64,000 bases of DNA from G963667675 sp963667675 (lineage in GTDB: Bacteria; Chloroflexota; Dehalococcoidia; Lucifugimonadales; UBA3495). The notes beneath the pieces were generated by a model. That model was not told where the DNA came from. It was given only the letters and a program-made list of their open reading frames with translations, and ran no database searches. Position numbers and translations under genes: made by a program. The DNA is taken from the NCBI GenBank assembly GCA_963667675.1, contig OY763929.1, positions 930,001 to 994,000 on the forward strand. Reading direction: 5' to 3'. How positions within the stretch are numbered: position 1 is the stretch's first letter; each line of letters starts with the position of its first letter. Of this stretch, positions 8,852 through 17,857 are shown one piece after another.

Positions 8852-9727
8852 CTACCGGGCCAGCCTCCGCAGCCAGGCGCAGATCAAGTCGACGCCAATC
8901 ACCAGGACCAGGTACCAGAGGATAATCAGCCCCACTTCCGTATAGTGGAAGAAGCTGAGGCTCAGGCGGAACTCCCGGCCCAAACCCGTTGCGCCCACGA
9001 AACCCACCACCACGGTGGTGCGGATGACCACTTCCCAGCGGTACAGGAGATAGGTGATGAACTGGGGCAATGCCTGGGGCAGAATACCGTAGAGCAGCAT
9101 CTGGAAGCCACCGGCGCCGGAGGCCCGCAGGGCTCGGGCCGGAGCCGGGTCTATATCCTCCACAACCTCCGAGGCAAGCTTGCCCAGCACGCCGTAGTTG
9201 TGCAGCGCCAGGGCCAAAGCTCCGGGCAGTATCCCGGGGGACAGAAAGAAGATGATTACCATTGCCCAGACCAGCTCGGGCACTGCCCTGGTGAGGGTGA
9301 AGACCCAGCGGACCAGGCAATAGACGGCGAGCCCGGCGCGGGAAGGGGAGCCGCCCAGTCCGCCGTTGCTGACGTTGCGGGCGCCCGGCAGGAAGGTCAG
9401 GAAGGCGCCAATTCCGGCGATGCCGATGGCCAGCACGCTCATGGCCAAAGTGTCGTAGGCCAACTTTCCCTTCTCGACCCACTGGTCGCCCTGGAAATAG
9501 GCCGGCTGGACGCCGGACCCTAGTCCCAGGAGCCGGCCGAAGAAATCGCCTGCATCGCTCCAGGTCTGGGCCGACACCAGGTCGCCGACGCCGCTTTCGG
9601 TCCCCAGCAAGATGTATCCCCAGGACACCGCCGCCAGCAGTAAGAAGCCGTAGGCCGAGGCGCGGGCGAATGTCAACGGCTGGCGTTGCCGCTGGTAGTT
9701 CCGGGTTGTTTCCCGGTGGCGGATCAT
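8852..9727 (-). CDS. phnE: ABC transporter permease, PhnE type (second permease)
   Basis: About 291 residues from an ATG at 9727 that overlaps the upstream permease stop (ATGA); an in-frame extension to 9907 only overlaps that gene. Multiple membrane helices plus the permease loop that contacts the ATPase (ALRASGAGGFQMLLYGILPQALP) are visible. It is last in the order binding protein, ATPase, permease, permease. The family imports phosphonates, phosphite or similar oxyanions; see the binding-protein entry for a possible selenate link. Confidence 0.85.
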   Translation of the reverse strand: MIRHRETTRNYQRQRQPLTFARASAYGFLLLAAVSWGYILLGTESGVGDLVSAQTWSDAGDFFGRLLGLGSGVQPAYFQGDQWVEKGKLAYDTLAMSVLAIGIAGIGAFLTFLPGARNVSNGGLGGSPSRAGLAVYCLVRWVFTLTRAVPELVWAMVIIFFLSPGILPGALALALHNYGVLGKLASEVVEDIDPAPARALRASGAGGFQMLLYGILPQALPQFITYLLYRWEVVIRTTVVVGFVGATGLGREFRLSLSFFHYTEVGLIILWYLVLVIGVDLICAWLRRLAR

Positions 9728-10509
9728 GCGGCCAGGCTCCGGCGCACCTTGGAACTCCAGAGATCGACAAGCACCACCAGGCCGACGAGAAACAGCATGA
9801 GAGTCCAGACCTGGGAAAACAACAGTTCCTGGAGGGAGAGTTGGATTTCGAAGCCCAGCCCGCGGATTCCCACAAAGCTCATGATCGCGGCTGCCCTGAT
9901 GGTGCATTCAAAGCGATAAAAGGTGTAGCTGAGCAGGTCCGGCAGAGCTATGGGGATGCGTCCGTAGGCCAGCACAGCCACGGGTGAAGCGCCGGAGGCC
10001 CTCAGTGCCCGGAGGGGTTCATCTGGTACGTCGGCGAGCCTTTCCCCGTAGATCCGGCCCAATATGCCGGCGTAGGGGATGGCTATGGCCAGAATCGCGG
10101 CAAGCGAAGAAAAGCCGAATGCAGCCACGAAGAGCACCGCCCAGACCAATTCGTGGACTGAACGGATGACGGCCAGGAAGAGGCGAGCGCCTACGGCAAG
10201 CGCTCTGCCGCGGCTGGATGAAGAGACAACCTGGCCGGTGGCCAGCGCGCCCAAAGGCAATCCGACCACAACGGCAATGGTTATGGCGGCCACGGCGAAT
10301 GTGGCGGTCTGCCACGCTGCGGCCAGGCCTACCCGCAAAAAATCAGGGGAAAGCTCGGGAGGGAATGCGGCCAGGACGAACTCCCGCAGGGTCCCGCCTC
10401 CGCCGGAGTGGACGCCGGCGCTGCCCCAGTCAACGCTGGCCAGGCTCCAGACCAGGGCGACCCCCAGGAAAAGGCTCAGCAGCCGCCGGTTGTCAAACAA
10501 CCTCCACAC
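9724..10509 (-). CDS. phnE: ABC transporter permease, PhnE type (first permease)
   Basis: 261 residues, about six membrane helices, with the cytoplasmic EAA-like loop LRALRASGASPVAVLAYGRI. The GTG start at 10509 lies 17 bp inside the phnC reading frame, and the stop overlaps the next permease, so all four transporter genes are tightly coupled. It is homologous to the downstream permease (shared ALRASGA and FVG-(A/I)-(R/T)GLG-EF/EI blocks), suggesting a heterodimeric channel. Confidence 0.85.
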   Translation of the reverse strand: MWRLFDNRRLLSLFLGVALVWSLASVDWGSAGVHSGGGGTLREFVLAAFPPELSPDFLRVGLAAAWQTATFAVAAITIAVVVGLPLGALATGQVVSSSSRGRALAVGARLFLAVIRSVHELVWAVLFVAAFGFSSLAAILAIAIPYAGILGRIYGERLADVPDEPLRALRASGASPVAVLAYGRIPIALPDLLSYTFYRFECTIRAAAIMSFVGIRGLGFEIQLSLQELLFSQVWTLMLFLVGLVVLVDLWSSKVRRSLAA

Positions 10510-11287
10510 TTGCCACCTGGCCTTTGCCGTTGTTCAGTTGGTACAGCCGCTGCAGCACCCCGTCGCTCATCTCATCCACCGGAAGATCGAACTGGACCAG
10601 CCCCTCCCGCAAGCCGATGACGCGGGAAAAATACCTGCGAATCAGGTCAGGGGAGTGGAGGCTGGCCACCAGGGTCTTTCCGGAGGATTCGGTCAGTTCC
10701 TTCAAGAGCTTCAGCACGTCATCGGCTCGCGCCGGGTCCAGCGACGATACCGGTTCATCGGCCAGCACGATCAAGGACGACTGCACCAGTAGCCTGGCCA
10801 GGGCCACCCGCTGCTGCTCCCCGCCCGAGAGCCGGGATGTCCGTTCCCCCAGCTTGTCGCCTATGCCCAATTGGGCCAGGGTATCCTCGGCCAGGCGGCG
10901 CTCTTGAGGCCAGACCAGGGAGAGCACTGACCGCATAAGGCTCCACCGGCCCAACCGGCCAGCCAGGACGTTGTGCACCACCGGCAAATTGGGCACCAGG
11001 TCGAACTGCTGGTGCATCACCGACACTAATCGGGCCAATTCTTCGCCGGGCGTCAAGCCGGAGAGCGACCGGCCATCGATGGCCACCTGTCCTTCATCGG
11101 GCTGGACAATGCCCGCCAGCAGGTACAACAGGGTGGTCTTGCCGCTGCCGCTGGGGCCGGCCAACGCAACCCTTTCTCCGCGGGCGACGGTCAGGCTCAT
11201 GGGCGCCAGGGCTTGGACCTCGGCGTAGCTCTTGCGTATGTCACGGGCTACGACCAGGTAGCCGTTTGTGCCTATGGTCCCTCTCAC
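10493..11287 (-). CDS. phnC: ABC transporter ATP-binding protein, PhnC type
   Basis: 264 residues with Walker A GPSGSGKTT, Q-loop region MHQQFDLVPNLPV, ABC signature LSGGEQQR, Walker B LIVLADEP and H-loop SLHSPDL. It powers the two PhnE-like permeases. The GTG start at 11287 overlaps the binding-protein stop (GTGA). It carries the insert with NVLAGRLG seen in PhnC-type ATPases. Confidence 0.88.
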   Translation of the reverse strand: MRGTIGTNGYLVVARDIRKSYAEVQALAPMSLTVARGERVALAGPSGSGKTTLLYLLAGIVQPDEGQVAIDGRSLSGLTPGEELARLVSVMHQQFDLVPNLPVVHNVLAGRLGRWSLMRSVLSLVWPQERRLAEDTLAQLGIGDKLGERTSRLSGGEQQRVALARLLVQSSLIVLADEPVSSLDPARADDVLKLLKELTESSGKTLVASLHSPDLIRRYFSRVIGLREGLVQFDLPVDEMSDGVLQRLYQLNNGKGQVASVEVV

Positions 11288-12207
11288 TGGACAATCCCCT
11301 GGTCGCGGGCGACCTGTTCGATGGCCTGGTAGTTATCGTTGTTGGTATCGATAAAGCGCTCGGTGTTGAAAAGGTCCAGGATTTCCGGGTGCTCTTCCGG
11401 GTTCAAGTTCAGCAGGGCCGAGCGGAGGCGGTCGGTGAATCCGGCGCCGTACACCTGGTCCAGCCCTCCCTGCACCGTCCAGTTGTAGTTGAAATAGGCG
11501 GGGGTGGTATAGAACTCTCTAACCTTGTCCGGGTCAGCCAGCCCGTCGCGGACGGCCCGCCCCCATACCGCCTCGCTCAAGGCCCCCACGTCGAAGGAGC
11601 CGCTTTCGACCAATTTCCAGGTAAGGTCGTGGGAGCCGGAGAAGTTGGGGGCCGACGCGAAATCGTCATCGGGGTCGATTCCGGCCTCCAGCAGGAAATG
11701 CCGGGGCATCAGGTGCCCTGAGGTGGAGCTTTCGCTGCCGAAGGTGATTGTCCGGTCGGCGGCCTGGGCCTTCAGGTCGGTCAGCGAGTAGATGGGCAGG
11801 TCGGCGCTGACGATTAGCTTGGAGTGGAAGTTGGCGTCTTCCTCCCGCTGGACGATGGCCCGCGCGTCGGGGCTTTGGAGCCGGGCCTGGACGCCGGTCA
11901 GCGCTCCGAAGAAGGCAAGTTGCAGGTCACCCTTGGTGAAGGCGGTGACCACCGCGGCGTAGTCGATGCTGGGAACGTACTGGACCGGCACACCCAACTG
12001 CTCCGACAGGTAGTCGGAGAACACTTCGTAACGCCGGGCCAGCCGGGTAGTGTCCTGGTCGGGTATGCCGCTCACCTTGAGCGCGGGAAGGGTGTCGCTC
12101 GCCTCGGGCGCTGGAGAATCGGTGCCCCCATCGCAGGCTGCCAGGGCCGGCAGCAGAAGGGTGCAGCCGAGAAGCAAGAGGCGCGCCGTAAACGCCTTGA
12201 TGGTCAT
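11284..12207 (-). CDS. phnD: Oxyanion-binding lipoprotein of PhnD type (phosphonate/phosphite, possibly selenate)
   Basis: About 307 residues from an ATG at 12207 preceded by GGAGG. Signal peptide with lipobox LAAC (about residue 24). The fold is PhnD-like: VSGIPDQDTTRLARRYE, FTKGDLQLAFFGALTG, ITFGSESSTSGHLMP, FSGSHD and NYQAIEQVARDQG. From memory, the FGSESSTSG-LMP and GSHD pattern with an N-terminal IPDQ is also that of proteins labelled putative selenate ABC transporter binding protein. It is the first gene of a four-gene operon with a 235-nt leader. Substrate remains open: phosphonate, phosphite or selenate. Confidence 0.82.
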   Translation of the reverse strand: MTIKAFTARLLLLGCTLLLPALAACDGGTDSPAPEASDTLPALKVSGIPDQDTTRLARRYEVFSDYLSEQLGVPVQYVPSIDYAAVVTAFTKGDLQLAFFGALTGVQARLQSPDARAIVQREEDANFHSKLIVSADLPIYSLTDLKAQAADRTITFGSESSTSGHLMPRHFLLEAGIDPDDDFASAPNFSGSHDLTWKLVESGSFDVGALSEAVWGRAVRDGLADPDKVREFYTTPAYFNYNWTVQGGLDQVYGAGFTDRLRSALLNLNPEEHPEILDLFNTERFIDTNNDNYQAIEQVARDQGIVQ

Positions 12208-12356
12208 GGTTGGACCTCCGTAACTATTCCCGGGAAAAGCCTTCAGAAGGGCGGACGACAGCCGCGCCTGACCAGGGCAGACCTGCGGGAAAAGGAGGAC
12301 GGGCGTCACGCCGCGGGGGCAGTTAGGGGGTTAGGAAGTAAGCGACTGTTGGGACT

Positions 12357-12402
12357 GCCGGCCTCTCCAAGTCCCACAGGTAGGGACTCAAACGAAGCCG
12401 GC
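12357..12402 (-). other. Structured element in the long phnD leader (candidate cis-regulatory RNA)
   Basis: The 402-bp gap 12208-12609 between divergent phnD and tyrA has no gene. Within it, GCCGGC at 12357-12362 and 12397-12402 can pair, enclosing an inner stem AGTCCC (12370-12375) / GGGACT (12383-12388) with a 7-nt loop and asymmetric internal bulges. This lies inside the predicted phnD transcript, about 40 nt after its start and 150 nt before the start codon. It matches no riboswitch consensus that I recognise. Since such stems fold on both strands, a role in the tyrA leader cannot be excluded. Confidence 0.4.
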
Positions 12403-12448
12403 GCCGGGCTGAAGAAGCTCGAGGACGGGGGATGGGGACATGGGGAGG

Positions 12449-12477
12449 ATTCTAGTATGCGGACATGCCATTGTCAA
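12449..12477 (-). promoter_or_regulatory. Sigma-A type promoter of the PhnDCEE operon
   Basis: On the minus strand, TTGACA (12477-12472), a 17-bp spacer and TAGAAT (12454-12449). Five of six -10 bases and all six -35 bases match consensus. The start would lie near 12442, giving a leader of about 235 nt to the ATG at 12207. Confidence 0.7.
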
Positions 12478-12609
12478 CGCGGCTCCGTAGAGCGCCGCCT
12501 GCCCGGTTTTCGCCTCTCTTGGGATGGTGTAAGATACATTGACAGGCAGTCGTCCGGTGTAGCGCCCAGAGCCAGTCCGGCCACACTCAACCCACCCGCG
12601 GAGGACTCG

Positions 12610-13632
12610 ATGCCCAAGATAGCCATAGTTGGCACCGGCTTGATTGGCGCCTCTATGGCGCTGGGATTGAAGCAGGCCAGGGCCCAGAACCTGGAACTGG
12701 TGGGCGCCGACCTGGAGCGCAGGTCCCGGGACGGAGCACAGAAGCGCAAGGCCTTTGACCGGGTGGGGGCCTCGCTTCCGGCGGCGGCGCGTGACGCCGA
12801 TATCGTGGTGCTGGCCACGCCGGTGATGGCCATGCGGGACGTGATGGAGGTCATCGGGCCGAGCCTCCAAGAGGGCTGCATCGTTACGGACGTGGGTAGC
12901 TCCAAGAGGGTGGTGCTGGAGTGGGCGGAGGAGCTTCTGCCCAAGAGCGCGCATTTTGTGGGCGGCCACCCGATGGCCGGCAAAGAATCTTCCGGACCCG
13001 AAGCCGCGGACGCGGGGCTGTTTCGCGGCAAGGCCTACTGCATTATCCCCGGAGCCGGGGCCAGCGACCAGGCGGTCTCGGAAGTAACTGCCCTGGCCGA
13101 AGCGCTGGGCGCCGTACCATATTTCATCGGGGCGGACGAGCACGACAGCTACGTGGCGGCGGTCAGCCATCTGCCGTTCATGCTGTCGGTAGCCCTGGTG
13201 GGGTGCACGTCCAAGAGCGCCAACTGGGGAGACATGGCGCAACTAGCCTCCACCGGCTATAGGGACCTGACCCGGCTGGCATCCGGAGACCCGGTGATGC
13301 ATCGGGACATTTGCGTTACCAATCCGGAGTCCATACTGGCTTGGACCGATTCCTTCATTCGCGAGCTCTACGAGATGCGCAAGCTCCTTGCAAGCAAGGA
13401 GGGAGATGGCCTGGGCCTCGACGGCGAGGCCATTCATCAGGCGTTCCAGGAAGCGTCCGATGCCAGGGCCCGGTGGCTGGCGAATGCGGTCAACCCATCG
13501 GCCCGGACCCAGCCCGTTCCGCCGGAGATTCCCTCCTTTACCGAGAACCTGGGACGGATGCTGCTTGGCACCAAGATTATGGAGGCCCAGAAGAGAGTGT
13601 TTGGCGGGGACCGGACTCGCAAAGAGAAGTAG
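12610..13632 (+). CDS. tyrA: Prephenate dehydrogenase
   Basis: 340 residues from an ATG at 12610 with GAGG just upstream; an in-frame extension to 11824 runs antisense through the transporter gene and is not real. N-terminal NAD-binding Rossmann motif (IVGTGLIGASMALGL), VVLATPVMAMRDV, GGHPMAGKESSG and the substrate region DEHDSYVAAVSHLPF are typical of TyrA. It oxidatively decarboxylates prephenate to 4-hydroxyphenylpyruvate for tyrosine. It is followed 27 bp later by aroA, so it forms an aromatic amino-acid operon. No ACT domain is seen. Confidence 0.93.
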   Translation: MPKIAIVGTGLIGASMALGLKQARAQNLELVGADLERRSRDGAQKRKAFDRVGASLPAAARDADIVVLATPVMAMRDVMEVIGPSLQEGCIVTDVGSSKRVVLEWAEELLPKSAHFVGGHPMAGKESSGPEAADAGLFRGKAYCIIPGAGASDQAVSEVTALAEALGAVPYFIGADEHDSYVAAVSHLPFMLSVALVGCTSKSANWGDMAQLASTGYRDLTRLASGDPVMHRDICVTNPESILAWTDSFIRELYEMRKLLASKEGDGLGLDGEAIHQAFQEASDARARWLANAVNPSARTQPVPPEIPSFTENLGRMLLGTKIMEAQKRVFGGDRTRKEK

Positions 13633-13659
13633 CGGGCGTTGGGCACGGGGTAAACCACA

Positions 13660-14964
13660 TTGCGCAAGACCGTTGGAAGTCCGGGGTGTCTTGGCGGCTC
13701 CATCTCCCTGCCGGGAGACAAGTCAATCTCTCATCGCGCCCTGCTGCTGAACTCCATTGCCGTCGGTACGGCAAAGGTCACTGGACTCTCTGGCGGGGAA
13801 GACGTTCACTCTACCATGCGCTGTCTCAGGGCGTTGGGGGCCCGCATCGAAGCGGGCGCCGCGCCAGGGTCCGCGGTGGTTCACGGCGCTGGGCCAACCT
13901 TGCAGGAGCCCCAGGATATATTGGACGCGGGCAACAGCGGCACCTCTATGCGGCTCTTGGCCGGGTTGCTGGCAGGCCAGAGCTTCACATCGGTGTTGAC
14001 CGGCGACGCTTCGTTGAAGACCCGGCCCATGGGTAGGGTGGTGCAGCCATTGAAAAAGATGGGCGCCAGGATCACAGGCCGCAAGGGCGATACGCTGGCG
14101 CCCCTTGCCATCAGTGGGGGAGAGTTGCGGGGGATAGAGTACACCATGCCGGTCGCCAGCGCCCAGGTCAAGTCCAGCATAATGCTGGCGGGGTTATCGG
14201 CCGACGGCGAGACCGTTTTGCACCAGCCGGCCAGGTCGCGGGACCACACGGAACGAATGCTCTCGGCCATGGGCGCACCGGTGCAGGAAGACGGGCTGAC
14301 CTTGACGCTGCGGCCTGCACAGTTGCGCGCTGTGGACGTGGACGTGCCGGGAGACATAAGCTGCGCCGCTTTCTGGCTGGTGGCCGGGTTGTGCCACCCC
14401 AATGCCAGCGTCACGCTCCGCAACGTGGGACTCAACCCAGGCCGCACCGGCATTATCCAAGCGTTGCAGGAAATGGATGCCGGCTCAAACTTGCGGATAG
14501 TGGAAGAGCGTACCGTCAGCGGAGAGCCGGTGGCCGACTTGGCGGTCCAGTCAGGACACTTGAAGGGGACCGAAATCGGCGGGGAAATGATACCTAGCAT
14601 CATCGATGAATTGCCGGTGCTGGCAGTGGCCGCCTGCTTCGCCAAGGGTGATACGGTGATACGCGACGCCGGGGAACTTCGCGTAAAGGAGTCAGACCGC
14701 ATAGAGACCACCGTGCGCGAACTACTGCGCCTAGGCGCCAGGATAGAAGCCCGCGAGGACGGCATGGTGATTCACGGTACGGGCCGCCTGCAGGGAGCGG
14801 AGTGCCAAAGCCACGGCGATCACCGTCTGGCCATGGCGCTGGCAGTGGCAGGGCTGCTGGCCCAGGGGGAAACAACTATCCACGGGGCGGACGCCGCCTC
14901 GGTGTCTTATCCCGGGTTCTGGGAACACTTGGACCAGCTCTCCGGCTTGGAACAACCGGAGTAA
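13660..14964 (+). CDS. aroA: 3-phosphoshikimate 1-carboxyvinyltransferase (EPSP synthase)
   Basis: 434 residues from a TTG start at 13660. The PEP/S3P site GDKSISHRALLL, LDAGNSGTSMRLL, the TRPM loop, SAQVKSSIMLAGL, ELRVKESDRI and GDHRLAMALAVAG are all present. It forms EPSP from shikimate-3-phosphate and PEP in the shikimate pathway. The loop around LDAGNSGTSMRLLAG has Gly-Thr in the class II style rather than the E. coli sequence; glyphosate sensitivity cannot be concluded. It lies between tyrA and gmk. Confidence 0.95.
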   Translation: MRKTVGSPGCLGGSISLPGDKSISHRALLLNSIAVGTAKVTGLSGGEDVHSTMRCLRALGARIEAGAAPGSAVVHGAGPTLQEPQDILDAGNSGTSMRLLAGLLAGQSFTSVLTGDASLKTRPMGRVVQPLKKMGARITGRKGDTLAPLAISGGELRGIEYTMPVASAQVKSSIMLAGLSADGETVLHQPARSRDHTERMLSAMGAPVQEDGLTLTLRPAQLRAVDVDVPGDISCAAFWLVAGLCHPNASVTLRNVGLNPGRTGIIQALQEMDAGSNLRIVEERTVSGEPVADLAVQSGHLKGTEIGGEMIPSIIDELPVLAVAACFAKGDTVIRDAGELRVKESDRIETTVRELLRLGARIEAREDGMVIHGTGRLQGAECQSHGDHRLAMALAVAGLLAQGETTIHGADAASVSYPGFWEHLDQLSGLEQPE

Positions 14965-14978
14965 CGGGCGGGTTAGCT

Positions 14979-15599
14979 TTGAAACGTCGCTCGAATGTGG
15001 ACCAGGCCCCGCCGCTGCTGGTGGTGCTGTCGGGTCCTTCGGGCGTGGGCAAGGACGCGGCCCTGAACAAGTTGAAGGAGTTGGATCGCCCGTGGCGTTT
15101 CGTCGTTACCGCGACTACCCGCCCCCAGAGACCCGGCGAGAGAGACGGCGTGGACTACATCTTCATGGACGATTCAACGTTCCTGGATATGAAGGACCGG
15201 CAGCAGTTTCTAGAGTGCGCCCAGGTGTATGGCCGATGGTACGGCGTGCCCCGCAGCCAGGTGCAGGAGGGCTTGGACGCCGGGCAGGACGTAATCCTGA
15301 AAGTGGACGTGCAGGGCGCCGAGACTGTTCGGAAGATAGCCCCGCAGGCGGTGTCTGTGTTCATGGTCCCAGAGTCCCTGGACGAATTGAGGCTGCGGCT
15401 GTCCCAGCGAATGGGGGGCAACGCGGCGGACACGGAAGTACGGCTGGATGAGGCCCGCCGCGAGATGGCCAAAGTAGACGAATTCGACTACTGCGTCGTC
15501 AACCGCAACGGCCGCTTGGAGCAGACCATAGAGGATATTGACGCTATCATCGCCGCCGAAAAGCGGAGGGTCGTTCCCCGCCGGGTACAATTGGAGTGA
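14979..15599 (+). CDS. gmk: Guanylate kinase
   Basis: About 206 residues from a TTG at 14979 (upstream GGGCGGG); GTG at 14997 is an alternative start. P-loop SGPSGVGKDAAL, GMP-binding TATTRPQRPGERDGVDY and DVQGAETVR are diagnostic. It converts GMP to GDP. It begins 15 bp after aroA and ends the tyrA-aroA-gmk unit. The P-loop has Asp where Ser/Thr is usual after GVGK, a small deviation. Confidence 0.92.
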   Translation: MKRRSNVDQAPPLLVVLSGPSGVGKDAALNKLKELDRPWRFVVTATTRPQRPGERDGVDYIFMDDSTFLDMKDRQQFLECAQVYGRWYGVPRSQVQEGLDAGQDVILKVDVQGAETVRKIAPQAVSVFMVPESLDELRLRLSQRMGGNAADTEVRLDEARREMAKVDEFDYCVVNRNGRLEQTIEDIDAIIAAEKRRVVPRRVQLE

Positions 15600-15669
15600 T
15601 AGCCCACAAGTCAAGCCGCAAAGACGCGCTTCTATGAACGGCTAGGGGCTGGACGACTAGAGAGAAGGC

Positions 15670-16578
15670 ATGGCGGAAGTTTCACATCAAATTGCACTAA
15701 GGCCCAGGTTGCCCCAGTGGCTCAAAGCGCCCGCGCCGGGAAACCCTCGCTACCTGCAGCTCAAACAGACGATGCGGGAGGCCCGGCTCCACACGGTATG
15801 CGAGGAAGCTCACTGCCCCAACATCGGCGAATGCTGGGGGGCGGGCACGGCCACCTTCATGGTCCTGGGCGACATCTGCACCCGCCGCTGCCACTACTGC
15901 GCCGTAACCACCGGACGCCCGATGGGCATCGACCTGCAGGAACCCGACAGGCTGGCTGAGACGGTGCACCGGATGGGGCTGGACTATTGCGTCATCACTT
16001 CGGTAAACCGCGATGACCTGGCTGACGGAGGAGCGTTTATCTTCGCTTCCTGCATCAGGAAAATCCGGGAGCAGGCCCCCGGCTGCAAGGTGGAAGTCCT
16101 TATACCGGACTTTGCGGGGTCTGGGCCGGCGTTGAAGAAGGTAATCGACGCCCGGCCTGAGGTGCTCAACCACAACATCGAAGCCGCCCGGCGCATCTTC
16201 CCCAGGGTGAGGCCCAAGGGCGATTATGACCTGTCGTTGGAGATCCTGGCCAGGGCCAAGGAGTATGACCCGGGTACGGTGACGAAGTCCGGGATAATCG
16301 TCGGCATGGGGGAGACGACCCAAGAGGTGTTGGAGACCATGGAGGACCTGCGGAGGGTGGACTGCGACCTGCTGACCGTCGGCCAATACCTGCGCCCGTC
16401 GGCCAAGCACCTGGCTATCGACCGGTTCTACCACCCGGATGAATTCGCGGAGTTGGCGGAGGCCGGCAGGACTATGGGCTTCAAGCACGTCGCCTCTGGC
16501 CCATTGGTCCGCAGTTCCTACCACGCCGACCGACAGCACGTGGCGGCGCAGTCAGGACTGGCTGGGGGCCTAGCCTAG
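15670..16578 (+). CDS. lipA: Lipoyl synthase
   Basis: 302 residues, family length. Both iron-sulfur motifs are visible: the auxiliary cluster CEEAHCPNIGEC and the radical-SAM CTRRCHYC. It inserts sulfur at C6 and C8 of protein-bound octanoyl groups. SD AGAGAAGG precedes the ATG. No lipB is adjacent. It is convergent with hemA. Confidence 0.96.
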   Translation: MAEVSHQIALRPRLPQWLKAPAPGNPRYLQLKQTMREARLHTVCEEAHCPNIGECWGAGTATFMVLGDICTRRCHYCAVTTGRPMGIDLQEPDRLAETVHRMGLDYCVITSVNRDDLADGGAFIFASCIRKIREQAPGCKVEVLIPDFAGSGPALKKVIDARPEVLNHNIEAARRIFPRVRPKGDYDLSLEILARAKEYDPGTVTKSGIIVGMGETTQEVLETMEDLRRVDCDLLTVGQYLRPSAKHLAIDRFYHPDEFAELAEAGRTMGFKHVASGPLVRSSYHADRQHVAAQSGLAGGLA

Positions 16579-16654
16579 AATCGCAGCCCTGGGGATAGCT
16601 TCTAGAGGGGGAATCTCGTCAATAGCTAGGTTGCCGTCAAGGTACGGCAGGACC

Positions 16655-17743
16655 CTAGCGGTTTAGCCCGGCTTTGTCTCGCCGGGCGGTAACCGGGGGC
16701 AACGCCTCGCGGTCGCGCCACCACCGCAGAAAACGGGTGGTCTCGCGGTCAACAAGTTCTTCAGCCAAGCGGGCTTCCTGGGCGGTCTCCAACCCGTTGG
16801 CGTTGGAGGCGGCGTGCAGGTCGTCTACGTCATGCAACTGAACGTTCTCGATGCCGGCCACGGCGGGGTCTATGTCCCTGGGCACGGCTATGTCCATCAA
16901 GAACAGGGGCCGCTGATCCCTGAGAGCCATCGACCGGCGCACCTCGGCTTCTCTCAGGATATATTCCGGGGCGTCGGTACAGCCGATTACGATGTCGGCT
17001 GTTTCCAGCACTCGCGGCAGGTCCTCCAAGGATACCGCTTGGGCCTCCAGGCGTTGGGCCAACTCCTGGGCGCGGTGATACGTTCGGTTGGTGACGGTTA
17101 TCTTTTGAACGCCGGCCCGGGCCAGGGCTCTCCCAGTGAGCTCCCCGGCGTCGCCGGCTCCGACAACCACGACGCTGCACTTGCGCAGGTCTCCAAGGGT
17201 TTGCCTGGCCAGTTCAACGCAGGCGCGGCTGACGGATAGCGCGTTCCGGCCTACTTTCGTCTCCCGGCGCACCTTACGGCCGACCCGGAGAGACCACTGG
17301 AACAGGTGAGAAAGGGGCTCAGGCAAAGTGTCCGTTTGGCTGGCGGAATCAAAGGACTCCCGCACCTGGCCGATAATCTGCTCTTCGCCCAGGATCATCG
17401 AGTCCAGGCTGGATGCGACCCTGAAGAGGTGATGTACGCACTGCTGCCCCCGATACACGTACAGAAAACTGCCAAGATCCAGGGGAGATACGTTGAAGCG
17501 GTCGGCCAGGAACCGCTTGATGCGCTCCTCGCCGGACCCGCATCGACGGGGCGCCCCGTTCCCGTCCGCCGGTTCCATGGCGTAGAACTCCGAGCGGTTG
17601 CAGGTGCTGAGAACAACACCCGGAACGCCGTATTCCGCCATGGTCTCCAGGGCGTGGGGCAATTGGGCCTTGGTCAGTGACAACTGCTCCCGTACTTCCA
17701 AGGGTGCAGTACGGTGGTTCAGGCCCACTAACAGGAATTCCAA
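16655..17743 (-). CDS. hemA: Glutamyl-tRNA reductase
   Basis: First enzyme of C5-pathway heme/corrinoid synthesis, making glutamate-1-semialdehyde. Family marks are VGLNHRTAPLEVRE, the catalytic-Cys region STCNRSEFY, SLDSMILGEEQIIGQVR and the NADP domain VVVGAGDAGELTG. The frame stays open to an ATG at 17821, but the usual start lies a few residues before VGLNHR. The TTG at 17743 is preceded by GGTGA at good spacing and gives the normal N-terminus, so it is preferred. Confidence 0.93.
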   Translation of the reverse strand: MEFLLVGLNHRTAPLEVREQLSLTKAQLPHALETMAEYGVPGVVLSTCNRSEFYAMEPADGNGAPRRCGSGEERIKRFLADRFNVSPLDLGSFLYVYRGQQCVHHLFRVASSLDSMILGEEQIIGQVRESFDSASQTDTLPEPLSHLFQWSLRVGRKVRRETKVGRNALSVSRACVELARQTLGDLRKCSVVVVGAGDAGELTGRALARAGVQKITVTNRTYHRAQELAQRLEAQAVSLEDLPRVLETADIVIGCTDAPEYILREAEVRRSMALRDQRPLFLMDIAVPRDIDPAVAGIENVQLHDVDDLHAASNANGLETAQEARLAEELVDRETTRFLRWWRDREALPPVTARRDKAGLNR

Positions 17744-17857
17744 ATATTCACCTATTGGTAGCGGCTCTCCTGGTACACCGGCGGGTGCAGTACAAACGCC
17801 CGGCGTTGCCGGAGACGGCATCTTTGAGACGGCTCCCAGGAAAGCCTGCTTGAGGAG

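Noticed and set aside
12357..12402. Rho-independent terminator
   Set aside because: No T-run on either side, and it lies within a leader rather than after a gene.
11824..12609. N-terminal extension of tyrA
   Set aside because: Runs antisense through the transporter gene and the leader; TyrA's Rossmann start and SD are at 12610.
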